The notes beneath the pieces are model-generated. The model was not told where the DNA came from and ran no database searches. It worked only from the letters and a program-made list of their open reading frames with translations. Positions 38,657 through 47,325 of a DNA stretch of 64,000 nt are shown in pieces. The first letter of the stretch is position 1; each line of letters starts with the position of its first letter. A program made the translations under genes and the position numbers. This DNA is from Treponema sp. (GTDB taxonomy: Bacteria; Spirochaetota; Spirochaetia; Treponematales; Treponemataceae), in assembly GCA_024699235.1 (NCBI GenBank), contig JAILPY010000061.1:1-64000 (forward strand). The letters run 5' to 3'.

Positions 38657-39993
38657 TTTTATTATTTGCGACAGTAAGTTCTTATGCTCAATGGAATTAT
38701 GAATCAATACGCAATTTAAGGTTTCATCAGAAGAATGAATATGTATATTCTCTGGATAATGAAGAATTTTATGTTGACATTGAGAATGTTTCGCCTAACG
38801 ATGTTTCGGTATATATGAATTCCATACCGGATAATGTAGAGCTTGTTTCAATAAAGAAAGAAACTTATATTCCCCCTCTGGAAAGTACAAATTCTTCTTA
38901 CGGAACTCATATTGTAATAACAGTTCGCTTTTTAAAATCTGGGAATTATAAATTGTTTGCATGTGATTTAGTGGTAAAGGGTAACTTTTTTAAAATACCG
39001 TTTAATGCAGTAAAGGTTTTTGAGAATGTCCAGCTTATAAAGCCTTCTCTTTCTATAGGATTCAATATAAACGGCAGCAATATTAGTGATGCAAAGAATA
39101 TAAGCGTGCCTGCCGGTACTCATATTCAATATACTGTATATGTTCAGTTTGCTTCTGATATTCAGGAAATTTCATGGTCTATTCCAGAAAATTCTCTTTT
39201 TGAGCAGATTTCTGAATATGAAATTGATAAAATTCCTTTTTCAGAACAAAGTTATGATGTTTTTTCAAAACGACGTCCGCTGGCAACCTTTGACTGGTGC
39301 CCCCTTTCTTCTGGAGTTTATAAGCTTCCTGCGGTTTCCGTTGAAGCTACTGCTTTAAATGGCTCCTCATGCAATCTAGGCTTTCCTGCATATACTGTGT
39401 CTGTAACAAAGGGCAGTGTTGAAAAATCTTTTAGCAGCAAACCTTCTTTTGAGTTCTCAGAATCTTTTGAGGCTCCCGATGATTTTTCAGTTTCTTCTGG
39501 GGTAAAAGAAGTTTCTGAATCATCTATTAAAGAATATTGTAATTTGCTTAAGGATGAAAGAAATTCATTTCCTGTTATAAGCAATGCGAAAGATAAGCGT
39601 ATTGAATTCGAAAGACTGTATAATTTGACTTCTTATACAGATATTCAAAGCAGGCCTTTGTTTATCTGCTTTATTATAATCGTTGTGATTTCAATTGTCC
39701 TAGGAATATTATTCTGCATATTCAGAAAATATTCGTTATTTCTATTTTGTGTGGGTTCCCTGTGCTTTTTTTCAGGCGTATGCATTTTTTATGGCTTGCG
39801 CGTAAACCGTAAGTATGCTGTTGTTACTGGAGGGAATCTTATGTCAATCCCTGAAAATAATACGTCAACAGGAATGGCAATTCAAAAAGGTTCTCTTTTA
39901 CGCATAAAAAAATATGCAGGGAATTGGCTTTATGTTGATTCTCATGATACGTCAGGATGGATACAGAAAGACAATGTAATTTTTATTGAATAG
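38605..39993 (+). CDS. BatD-like protein with C-terminal SH3-like domain
   Basis: 462 aa; signal peptide, BatD-like beta repeats, TMs, then 'SLLRIKKYAGNWLYVDSHDTSGWIQKDNVIFIE'. Confidence 0.75.
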   Translation: MEKSETRSLRKWSVGLLILLFATVSSYAQWNYESIRNLRFHQKNEYVYSLDNEEFYVDIENVSPNDVSVYMNSIPDNVELVSIKKETYIPPLESTNSSYGTHIVITVRFLKSGNYKLFACDLVVKGNFFKIPFNAVKVFENVQLIKPSLSIGFNINGSNISDAKNISVPAGTHIQYTVYVQFASDIQEISWSIPENSLFEQISEYEIDKIPFSEQSYDVFSKRRPLATFDWCPLSSGVYKLPAVSVEATALNGSSCNLGFPAYTVSVTKGSVEKSFSSKPSFEFSESFEAPDDFSVSSGVKEVSESSIKEYCNLLKDERNSFPVISNAKDKRIEFERLYNLTSYTDIQSRPLFICFIIIVVISIVLGILFCIFRKYSLFLFCVGSLCFFSGVCIFYGLRVNRKYAVVTGGNLMSIPENNTSTGMAIQKGSLLRIKKYAGNWLYVDSHDTSGWIQKDNVIFIE

Positions 39994-40008
39994 CTTTGTT
40001 TATAAAAT

Positions 40009-40566
40009 ATGGACTTCGGTGATATTTTAAATGAATGGGATAATTCTCAGAAAAGGACAAGGCAGCCTCAGAAAGGCATTCAAAAATCACATAAAAAGGC
40101 TAACGCTCCTACAAAAGAGGAAAAAGAAGCTATGAAGCAGGGATATTCTTATGAATGTCAAATGGCTGCAGATAATAATCGTCGTGCTAATCCTATGGAA
40201 GTGTGGCTTAACCGTTATGGTACGGTAGATAAAGACAAGATTGCAGATGAAGTAAATGAAAATAGAAAGCTTCACGACATAAATTATCTTAAGCAGCTGA
40301 AATCCCAGGCAGTTGTTGATTTACACGGACTGACGCGTGCAGAGGCTTGGGACAGGCTTCAGGGGTTTGTCACGGAGTGCTCCAGGAGAAATCTAAAAAA
40401 AATAATGATAATACACGGAAAAGGGCAGCACAGCCATGGATCCGACCCTGTGTTGGGATCTATGGTAAAACTGTTTATAGAGCAGGATTCCAGGCTAGGA
40501 ACCTCTGGTCATCCAGACCGGAATAATGGCGGATCTGGTGCCACTTGGGTTTTGCTGAAACAATAA
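40009..40566 (+). CDS. Smr domain protein
   Basis: 'AVVDLHGLTRAEAWDRLQGFVTECSRRNLKKIMIIHGKGQHSHG'. Confidence 0.93.
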   Translation: MDFGDILNEWDNSQKRTRQPQKGIQKSHKKANAPTKEEKEAMKQGYSYECQMAADNNRRANPMEVWLNRYGTVDKDKIADEVNENRKLHDINYLKQLKSQAVVDLHGLTRAEAWDRLQGFVTECSRRNLKKIMIIHGKGQHSHGSDPVLGSMVKLFIEQDSRLGTSGHPDRNNGGSGATWVLLKQ

Positions 40567-40637
40567 GTCTGTATTTGTTAAATTTGTGTTATATTCCTTG
40601 TAATTAAAAGTTATTTGTTTTATTGTATTAGTATAAG

Positions 40638-41222
40638 GTGAATACAGGAAATAATATGGAAGATTTATATGCAGTTTTGGGAGTTGGCAGGGGTGCCTCT
40701 GCTGATGAAATAAAAAAAGCCTACAGAACTCTTGCATTTAAGTATCACCCTGACAGAAATCCGGGAGATACTGTAGCAGAAGAAAAATTTAAGCAGATTA
40801 ACTCTGCCTATGCAGTTCTCGGAGATGAAAGTAAAAAGAGAGAGTATGATTTGTACGGTTCTTCTGCATCATCCGGACAGTATGGTTATAACCAGCAGAA
40901 CGGTACCTATGGAACAGGTTCATATAATTATAGTCAGGACCCATTCTGGGAATTCTTTAATTCAGCTTCTAGGCCTAATTCTAATAACGATACTGACGAT
41001 AACACCTATCATTCTTGGAATGACTATAATTCAACGCAGGGATATACTCGTTCGTACTGGCTCAGAAAATTTTTAAAAGGCATTCTTCATGCTGTTTTAG
41101 GACTTGGAGTCAGCCGCTTCCTGTTTTGGGTATTCCCTATAAATATTATAGCTCTGATAATTGGTATAAATGGAATAATAGATGCTATTAGATCTGTAAA
41201 GTATATATTTATCAGCGAATAA
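40638..41222 (+). CDS. DnaJ-domain membrane protein
   Basis: '[36 protein letters not shown]' with HPD; C-terminal TMs. Confidence 0.92.
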   Translation: MNTGNNMEDLYAVLGVGRGASADEIKKAYRTLAFKYHPDRNPGDTVAEEKFKQINSAYAVLGDESKKREYDLYGSSASSGQYGYNQQNGTYGTGSYNYSQDPFWEFFNSASRPNSNNDTDDNTYHSWNDYNSTQGYTRSYWLRKFLKGILHAVLGLGVSRFLFWVFPINIIALIIGINGIIDAIRSVKYIFISE

Positions 41223-41225
41223 TAA

Positions 41226-41447
41226 TTAGCGTTCGCGGAAAATAATTCTTCCACGATTTAAGTCATAAGGAGAGAGTTCAACCTTTACGCTGTCACCAGG
41301 AACTATGCGGATATAATGCTTTCTCATTTTTCCGCTCAAATGTGCAAGAATAATATGTTTATTTTCTAATTCTACACGAAAAACCGTATTAGGAAGTGCT
41401 TCCTTAACGATTCCAACAACTTCAATAGCTTCATCTTTAGCTGCCAC
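41226..41447 (-). CDS. infA: Translation initiation factor IF-1 (GTG start)
   Basis: '[70 protein letters not shown]'; SD TGGAGG. Confidence 0.97.
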   Translation of the reverse strand: MAAKDEAIEVVGIVKEALPNTVFRVELENKHIILAHLSGKMRKHYIRIVPGDSVKVELSPYDLNRGRIIFRER

Positions 41448-41536
41448 AAATTCCTCCAGAATTCATTTGCATTTTTAGATTTTTTTGCGTATATTAGTAT
41501 GTACAAAATAAAAATAATTGTCAACAAGGAGTAATT

Positions 41537-41893
41537 ATGAATGCAGATTTTTGTGAAGAGCAAAAACAGAAATTACTAATCCAAAGAAAAGAAATTCTTG
41601 AGTCCCTTGCTGGTCGCAGCGAACAGCTTGCAAAAATGGTTGAAACTCTCGAAACTGGTGATGATGCTGATATAGCTTCTGATACAATAGACCGTACTCT
41701 TTTAAACTCTCTGGGGGAGGCTTCCGCTTATCGCCTCCAGCTGATAGACAGTGCCCTTGACAGAATAAAGCAGGGAAAATACGGAATATGCCTTATATGC
41801 GGAAAGGAAATACCTGAAGCAAGGCTTGAAGCCATTCCGTATGCAGGGCTCTGCATAAACTGTCAGGCTAAAGAAGAAAAGAAGGGCCGTTAG
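41537..41893 (+). CDS. TraR/DksA family zinc finger protein
   Basis: 'RIKQGKYGICLICGKEIPEARLEAIPYAGLCINCQAKEE'. Confidence 0.93.
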   Translation: MNADFCEEQKQKLLIQRKEILESLAGRSEQLAKMVETLETGDDADIASDTIDRTLLNSLGEASAYRLQLIDSALDRIKQGKYGICLICGKEIPEARLEAIPYAGLCINCQAKEEKKGR

Positions 41894-41909
41894 TCTTATT
41901 CTTTATGAT

Positions 41910-41956
41910 AAGAGGCATTGCTTGATTACCACATAGTCGGCAAGCCTCTTTTTTAT
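41910..41956. terminator. Intrinsic terminator between convergent genes
   Basis: AAGAGGC-a-TTGC...GCAA-GCCTCTT then TTTTTA. Confidence 0.75.
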
Positions 41957-41957
41957 T

Positions 41958-42812
41958 TTAAATATTCTGTGTTTTCATTCCGTCTTTCGTAAAATAAGAA
42001 AGTTCTTCATAACCTGCCTGCTTTGCGTATAAAACAGCTTCTTCAAACCAATAGTCAATCGTATCTTTTGCATGAGAATCTGAATTTATAGTTACAGGAA
42101 CGTTAAGCTTATGCAGCTCTCTAAGAAAGAATGGAGACGGAAACGGCGTTTTCATGTATCCTCGGGCCATTCCTCCTGTATTTATTTCTACGCAAACATG
42201 AGAATCTGCAATAGCCTGGGCAGTCTGAATGACTTCATTCTTATACCATTCATCATCTTCGTTAAACAAAGGTTCTGGATTATTCTGTTTTCGTATTAAG
42301 TCAGGATGTCCTATTATGTCAAAGGAGCAGCTTTTAAGCATTTCCCTTTCAAGCTGAAAATACCTCTGTACAGCCTTTTTTACATCGCCGTCATAGTATA
42401 AATTGATGGCCTTTCGTACTTCCTGAGCATTGCCGTCTGCTTCGTAAAAGCCCTTTTTGCAAGGAACGTAATGAACGGATCCTATAAGAAAATCTGGATT
42501 GAAATCTCTGTAGGAAGTTTTGTCAGGAGAGCATAATCCTTCTATAAAGTCAGCCTCAAAGCCGCATAAGATTGAAATTTTATCTTTATACTTCTGTGAA
42601 AGTTCCCGTATTTTACTGCAATAGGCTTCGTGATTCTGGACGGGAATATGCCAGCTTGATGCAAAGGGGTACATCGAATGGGAACTGAATCCTAATATGT
42701 CAAATCCTTTATCAATTGCTGATAAAACCATTTCTTCCGCTGTATTTTTGCCGTCACAGAAAGTGCAGTGCGTGTGAAAGTTTGTTTTTATGCTCATAGT
42801 GCTGATTTCCAA
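41958..42812 (-). CDS. PHP-domain histidinol-phosphatase family protein
   Basis: 'TNFHTHCTFCDGKNTAEEMVLSAIDKGFDILGFSSHS', 'NSDSHAKD'. Confidence 0.85.
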   Translation of the reverse strand: MEISTMSIKTNFHTHCTFCDGKNTAEEMVLSAIDKGFDILGFSSHSMYPFASSWHIPVQNHEAYCSKIRELSQKYKDKISILCGFEADFIEGLCSPDKTSYRDFNPDFLIGSVHYVPCKKGFYEADGNAQEVRKAINLYYDGDVKKAVQRYFQLEREMLKSCSFDIIGHPDLIRKQNNPEPLFNEDDEWYKNEVIQTAQAIADSHVCVEINTGGMARGYMKTPFPSPFFLRELHKLNVPVTINSDSHAKDTIDYWFEEAVLYAKQAGYEELSYFTKDGMKTQNI

Positions 42813-44740
42813 GATTTTACAAGTTGCTTAAGAGTAAGAAAGTCCACTGCAAAATTAACCCTTATTGATTCAAAGGAGGTTAAGTCTTTTGCGGTTACTG
42901 CCTCTTCCATTTTTTTACTGTATTCTGCAAGCTTATGGACGCTTACTGCAGAACTGCTGCCCTTTAACGTATGTGCGTAATATTTTAAGTTGTCAAAGTT
43001 TTTATCCTTATTTGCAAGTTCCCTCTTAATCAGGCCGAGAAATTTCTGTGTTTGGGCAATATAATCGTCCATGAGTGATTTTGCAAGTTCTTTATCTTCA
43101 TTTGTAGTGTCCGTAAAGTCTGCCAGATCCCATATTTCTGCAGCCTTATTATTGGTCTCTGTAAGTGAAACAATCTTTTTTGCTTCTGGAAACAAGAGTA
43201 CGGTGTTCCATTTGTCAAGCATCTTCTTTACTGATTCTCTTCTATACGGCTTAACAAGAATGTCATTGATGCCCATTTTTTTATATTGCTTAAAGTCATC
43301 TGGGTCACTGTTTGCCGTACATGCTATGATGATTCCCTTATAGCTCATGTTTCGTATCTCAACTGTTGCATCTATTCCATTCTTTACAGGCATGAAAATA
43401 TCCATAAAGATTAAATCAATTTCAGGATGCTTTACAATCTGCTCAATAACCTGAACTCCATTTTCAGCAAGATATACTTTTGCCCCGTAACGCTCAAGGA
43501 ATGTCTCAAGCAGCTTCCTGTTGACAGGATGGTCTTCTGCAATGAGAATTTGATTGCCTGCTGCTACAGTCAGGTTCTTCTGCCCCTGTTCATATTTCTG
43601 ACGTGCAAGAAGCTGTTCTGGAGGAGTCTTATTGTTGAATAAGCTTAACAGAGATTCTCTTTTTAACGGTTTATAAAGATAGCTGTCAAACATGTTCAGC
43701 ATTTTTTTCTTTGAATTCCTTCGCATCTGGCCTTCAGGAAGCATAAGTATTAATTTTATCTTGCTCAGGCATTTTTCTTCGCGTATTTCAGATACGATTT
43801 TCCAGTCATCCTGCTCAAGGACAGGAATGTTTATGAAAACTGTTGTAAACGGCTTTCTTTGCCTGCAAGCCTGCTTAAGTTTTGACAGTGCTTCTTGAGC
43901 AGATTTGGCTCCGCTTATGCGATTTATTCCCAATGAGTAAAGCTTTTTTCCAAAGCTTGAAAGGGAAAGGCTGTTGCTGTCAATTATAAGTATTCTTGTG
44001 CCTTCTGGAATAAGCGGCCTTTCTTTTTTTTCTATGTCAAACGAAGACTGTATCAAAGGAATTGAAAACCAGAATATCGATCCTCCCTTTGGATTTGAGC
44101 GCATTCCGATTTTACCGTTCATTATTTCTACAAGATTTTTGCTTATTGCAAGTCCAAGTCCTGTACCGCCGTATTTTCTGGTAGTGCTTGCATCTACCTG
44201 ATAAAAGTCCTTGAATATGAGGCTCTGCTTTTCTGGAATGACTCCAATGCCGCTGTCTATTACCTGAAAGTAAAGGTTGTTGTTTTCGTGTGAAAGCCTT
44301 ACTAAAATATATCCCCTGGATGTAAATTTAACGGCATTTTTTACTAAGTTCAAAAGAATCTGCTGCATTCTGGTGGGATCACCCATGACTGTTGCAGGCA
44401 TGCTGTAGTCTATGTCTGTTATTAGTTCCAGTCCCTTGTTAAATGCATCAATGCTTATTAAATCTACGACATGTTCTGTCAGTTCAATGATGTCATACGG
44501 AATGCTTTCAAGCTTAAATTCCTTTGAACGGATCTTCGTAAAGTCAAGTACGTCATTTGCAAGCTGAAGAAGTACGTTTGCACTGAATTCTATCTGACGC
44601 ACATATTCTGTCTGCTCTTTGTCAAGTGTCGTGTCTTCAAGCAGTTCTGTAGTACTTATTATTGTTTGAATAGGAGTGCGTACTTCATGAAGCGTACTCG
44701 CAAGAAACCTGCTGCCTGAATCAATTGCACTATAATTCAT
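42794..44740 (-). CDS. Hybrid histidine kinase HisKA-HATPase-REC-REC-HPt without an obvious sensor domain
   Basis: 'LASTLHEVRTPIQTIISTTELL', 'GGTGLGLAISKNLVEIMNGKIG', 'IDLIFMDIFMPVKNG', 'YAHTLKGSSSAVS'. Confidence 0.93.
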   Translation of the reverse strand: MNYSAIDSGSRFLASTLHEVRTPIQTIISTTELLEDTTLDKEQTEYVRQIEFSANVLLQLANDVLDFTKIRSKEFKLESIPYDIIELTEHVVDLISIDAFNKGLELITDIDYSMPATVMGDPTRMQQILLNLVKNAVKFTSRGYILVRLSHENNNLYFQVIDSGIGVIPEKQSLIFKDFYQVDASTTRKYGGTGLGLAISKNLVEIMNGKIGMRSNPKGGSIFWFSIPLIQSSFDIEKKERPLIPEGTRILIIDSNSLSLSSFGKKLYSLGINRISGAKSAQEALSKLKQACRQRKPFTTVFINIPVLEQDDWKIVSEIREEKCLSKIKLILMLPEGQMRRNSKKKMLNMFDSYLYKPLKRESLLSLFNNKTPPEQLLARQKYEQGQKNLTVAAGNQILIAEDHPVNRKLLETFLERYGAKVYLAENGVQVIEQIVKHPEIDLIFMDIFMPVKNGIDATVEIRNMSYKGIIIACTANSDPDDFKQYKKMGINDILVKPYRRESVKKMLDKWNTVLLFPEAKKIVSLTETNNKAAEIWDLADFTDTTNEDKELAKSLMDDYIAQTQKFLGLIKRELANKDKNFDNLKYYAHTLKGSSSAVSVHKLAEYSKKMEEAVTAKDLTSFESIRVNFAVDFLTLKQLVKSWKSAL

Positions 44741-45986
44741 TAGTATTATGAATCAGCATTTCGAATGCTGTGCTTACAACCAGTCCTGGTTTTTGAGGCT
44801 TTACCAGATAATTCTTAGCGCCCATTGTAAGGGCCTTTATGACATATTCCTTATTCGTTGCCTGTGAATAAATAAGTATTGATGCATCATAGTTTCTGTG
44901 CTGCAGGTTATGAAGTATGTCAAATCCGTTCATGTCAGGAATGAATATGTCAAGGATTATAATGTCATATTCGTGGTCAGGTATTGAATTAAGGAAAGAA
45001 ACGCCGCTGCTGAATACAAAGGTGTCTGCGCCTGCTTTTTCAAATGATACCTGAAGGATTTTCTGAATTATAGGATCGTCATCTACAATTGCAATATTGA
45101 CAATTCCTCCGTTATCAGAAATTTTCATTATGCTGCCGTCGTAATCAGTAGAAAACCTGGAGTCAAGTTCTGCAACAGCTGTAGTTTTATTAGGTATGAG
45201 AAGTTTTTCAGTAATGGTTTCAATATGATCCATTCCTGCAAATTGACCCATTATTTCATCTATTACTGAAGTAAGGCAATTTGTTACCTTTATGCGGGAA
45301 TATTCAGGCCTGCCTTTGACAAGTTCATTTACGAATTCACTGTCTGTTACAATAGTTATATTTTTATTTGAAATGCTGAAATCTTCAAGGATGTTATCAA
45401 AAAGGTATACGATATTTGTCGTATCCATGAAGGTTAATTCCATATTGGAAAGCAATATTAAGACTTTTGGATGCTTTATGTTGCATTCTTTTATGCATTG
45501 CGTAATCTTAAAGCGGAGCATTGCTATTTTTGCTCTGTTAAGGCCAAATGCAATTTCTATGAATATAGTTTCGTCAGTAACGTGAGTTTCTAGTATGCAG
45601 TTTGTAGTATCCGCTTCAAAATTTGTTCCCAGAAACTGACCGATAACTCTGAAAAGCTTGTCAAACTTTGCAGGCTTTGGAAAAAATTTTAATACACCAT
45701 AATATATAAGGGGTGTTATCTTTTTTCTGTAATCTTCACGCCCGATTGTAATTATTGGGATATTTTTTGCATTAGGATCATTTAGCTTTCTTTTTAGAAA
45801 TTCTATTACAGCCGAAAAATTGACGTCAACGTCAATAATGATAAGGTCTGTATCAAGTGAAGCCATTTTTGTATAGGCATTTTTTGCACTGTCAGCATAT
45901 TCTAACGTTACTTGCTGCAGGGACAGCTGATTTTTGAGAAAATCAAAAAAATGCAACGAAGCATCAATAGCTAACACGTTTTTCAT
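44730..45986 (-). CDS. REC - STAS-like - REC response regulator
   Basis: N-terminal 'TDLIIIDVDVN', middle 'PKVLILLSNMELTFMDTTNIVYLFDNI', C-terminal 'YDIIILDIFIPDMNGFDIL'; 11-bp overlap with the kinase. Confidence 0.85.
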   Translation of the reverse strand: MKNVLAIDASLHFFDFLKNQLSLQQVTLEYADSAKNAYTKMASLDTDLIIIDVDVNFSAVIEFLKRKLNDPNAKNIPIITIGREDYRKKITPLIYYGVLKFFPKPAKFDKLFRVIGQFLGTNFEADTTNCILETHVTDETIFIEIAFGLNRAKIAMLRFKITQCIKECNIKHPKVLILLSNMELTFMDTTNIVYLFDNILEDFSISNKNITIVTDSEFVNELVKGRPEYSRIKVTNCLTSVIDEIMGQFAGMDHIETITEKLLIPNKTTAVAELDSRFSTDYDGSIMKISDNGGIVNIAIVDDDPIIQKILQVSFEKAGADTFVFSSGVSFLNSIPDHEYDIIILDIFIPDMNGFDILHNLQHRNYDASILIYSQATNKEYVIKALTMGAKNYLVKPQKPGLVVSTAFEMLIHNTNEL

Positions 45987-46053
45987 ATGTTTTCAGTTTA
46001 CTTCATTTAGGTTATAATTTCAATTATAAAATTGTTATTCAAGGAGTGTTTTT

Positions 46054-46629
46054 ATGAAAAATGTTGTTATTTTTATTGCTGACGGTTCTGAGGAAGTCGA
46101 AGCGTTTACTCCTGTAGATTACCTTAGGCGTGCGGGGCTTGATGTAACTCTTGTTTCTGTAGGAACAGAATCCAGGACGGTTACATGTTCCCATAAAGTA
46201 TGCGTTACTGCAGACATTACGCTAGAAGCGTATCTTTCTTCATGCGGCGGAGTTCTGCCGGATGCCGTTGTAGTTCCTGGAGGAATGCCTGGAACAAAGA
46301 ACATTGCAGCTACAGCCAGTGCAATTTCCTTTATTAATGCAATGGATGCAGAAAAGAAGCTTGTATGTGCAATATGCGCTGCTCCTGCGCTTGTCCTTTC
46401 AAAGACAACAGCATTAGAAGGTAAAAAATGGACTTGCTATACAGATATGGAAAGTGAAGCCGGTGACTTTAAGAAGAATTTCGTTGAAGGCAAGCCTTTT
46501 ATCCATGATTCTAATGTCATTACTGGAAGGGGCGCTGGAACAGCAGAAGAATTTGCCATGGAAATAGTAAAGACCCTTGCAGGAGAAGAAGCCTGGAGAA
46601 GGATAAAGACTTCAACGCTCCAGCGATAA
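46054..46629 (+). CDS. DJ-1/PfpI family protein
   Basis: 'KNVVIFIADGSEEVEAFTPVDYLRRAGLDVTLVS', 'KKLVCAICAAPALVL'. Confidence 0.93.
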   Translation: MKNVVIFIADGSEEVEAFTPVDYLRRAGLDVTLVSVGTESRTVTCSHKVCVTADITLEAYLSSCGGVLPDAVVVPGGMPGTKNIAATASAISFINAMDAEKKLVCAICAAPALVLSKTTALEGKKWTCYTDMESEAGDFKKNFVEGKPFIHDSNVITGRGAGTAEEFAMEIVKTLAGEEAWRRIKTSTLQR

Positions 46630-46638
46630 GGGAATCTT

Positions 46639-47178
46639 TTAGCGTTTGTCTTCCATTACCTTGATGATTTCCCCAATGTACATTGTGTGGAAATCATCTT
46701 TTTTATAGTTCTGGCTTAGGATTTTTTCATCTGTAAAGCTGAACGGTGAAAATTCCTGTGCATAAAGTTTTCTGCATATAAGTACAAGGCGGGCCTGTTT
46801 TATCCACGGAGTATCGTTCGTATACTGTACGTCAAGCTTTGCTGCCTTAAATTTGTCTCCGTCGCGTCCGCTATGGCTTCCGCAGTAGTCAAGGGCAGAC
46901 TTATATTTGTTTTCCGGCAGGATGCTCAGGGAAAATGTATCTGTCTGGTCAATTATTTCTTTTGTGTAGCGGGTTGGACGAATGTAAATTGTTGCAACTG
47001 GCTTGTTCCACAAAAATCCTGCTCCGCCCCAGCTGGCAGTCATTGTATTTACTCTGCCAGTGCGGACGTTGCCTTCTTCGTCAACGGTTTTTGTGCATGC
47101 TGTAATTAGCATCCAGTCTTTGCTAATCATTTTAAAAGGATTGTCTGTAATTGCTTCAGGTCGGATATTCTTAAACAT
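46639..47178 (-). CDS. Flavin reductase family protein
   Basis: 'NPFKMISKDWMLITACTKTVDEEGNVRTGRVNTMTASWGGAGFLWNKPVATIYIRPTRYTKEIID'; start moved to 47178 because the supplied N-extension overlaps the tRNA. Confidence 0.88.
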   Translation of the reverse strand: MFKNIRPEAITDNPFKMISKDWMLITACTKTVDEEGNVRTGRVNTMTASWGGAGFLWNKPVATIYIRPTRYTKEIIDQTDTFSLSILPENKYKSALDYCGSHSGRDGDKFKAAKLDVQYTNDTPWIKQARLVLICRKLYAQEFSPFSFTDEKILSQNYKKDDFHTMYIGEIIKVMEDKR

Positions 47179-47180
47179 AA

Positions 47181-47254
<74 letters not shown>

Positions 47255-47325
47255 AGAATAATGCCATAATAGCAGAAAATAAGTATTTTGGTCAACTCTC
47301 TTCGTATGTTTTTAACTTTCATGGC

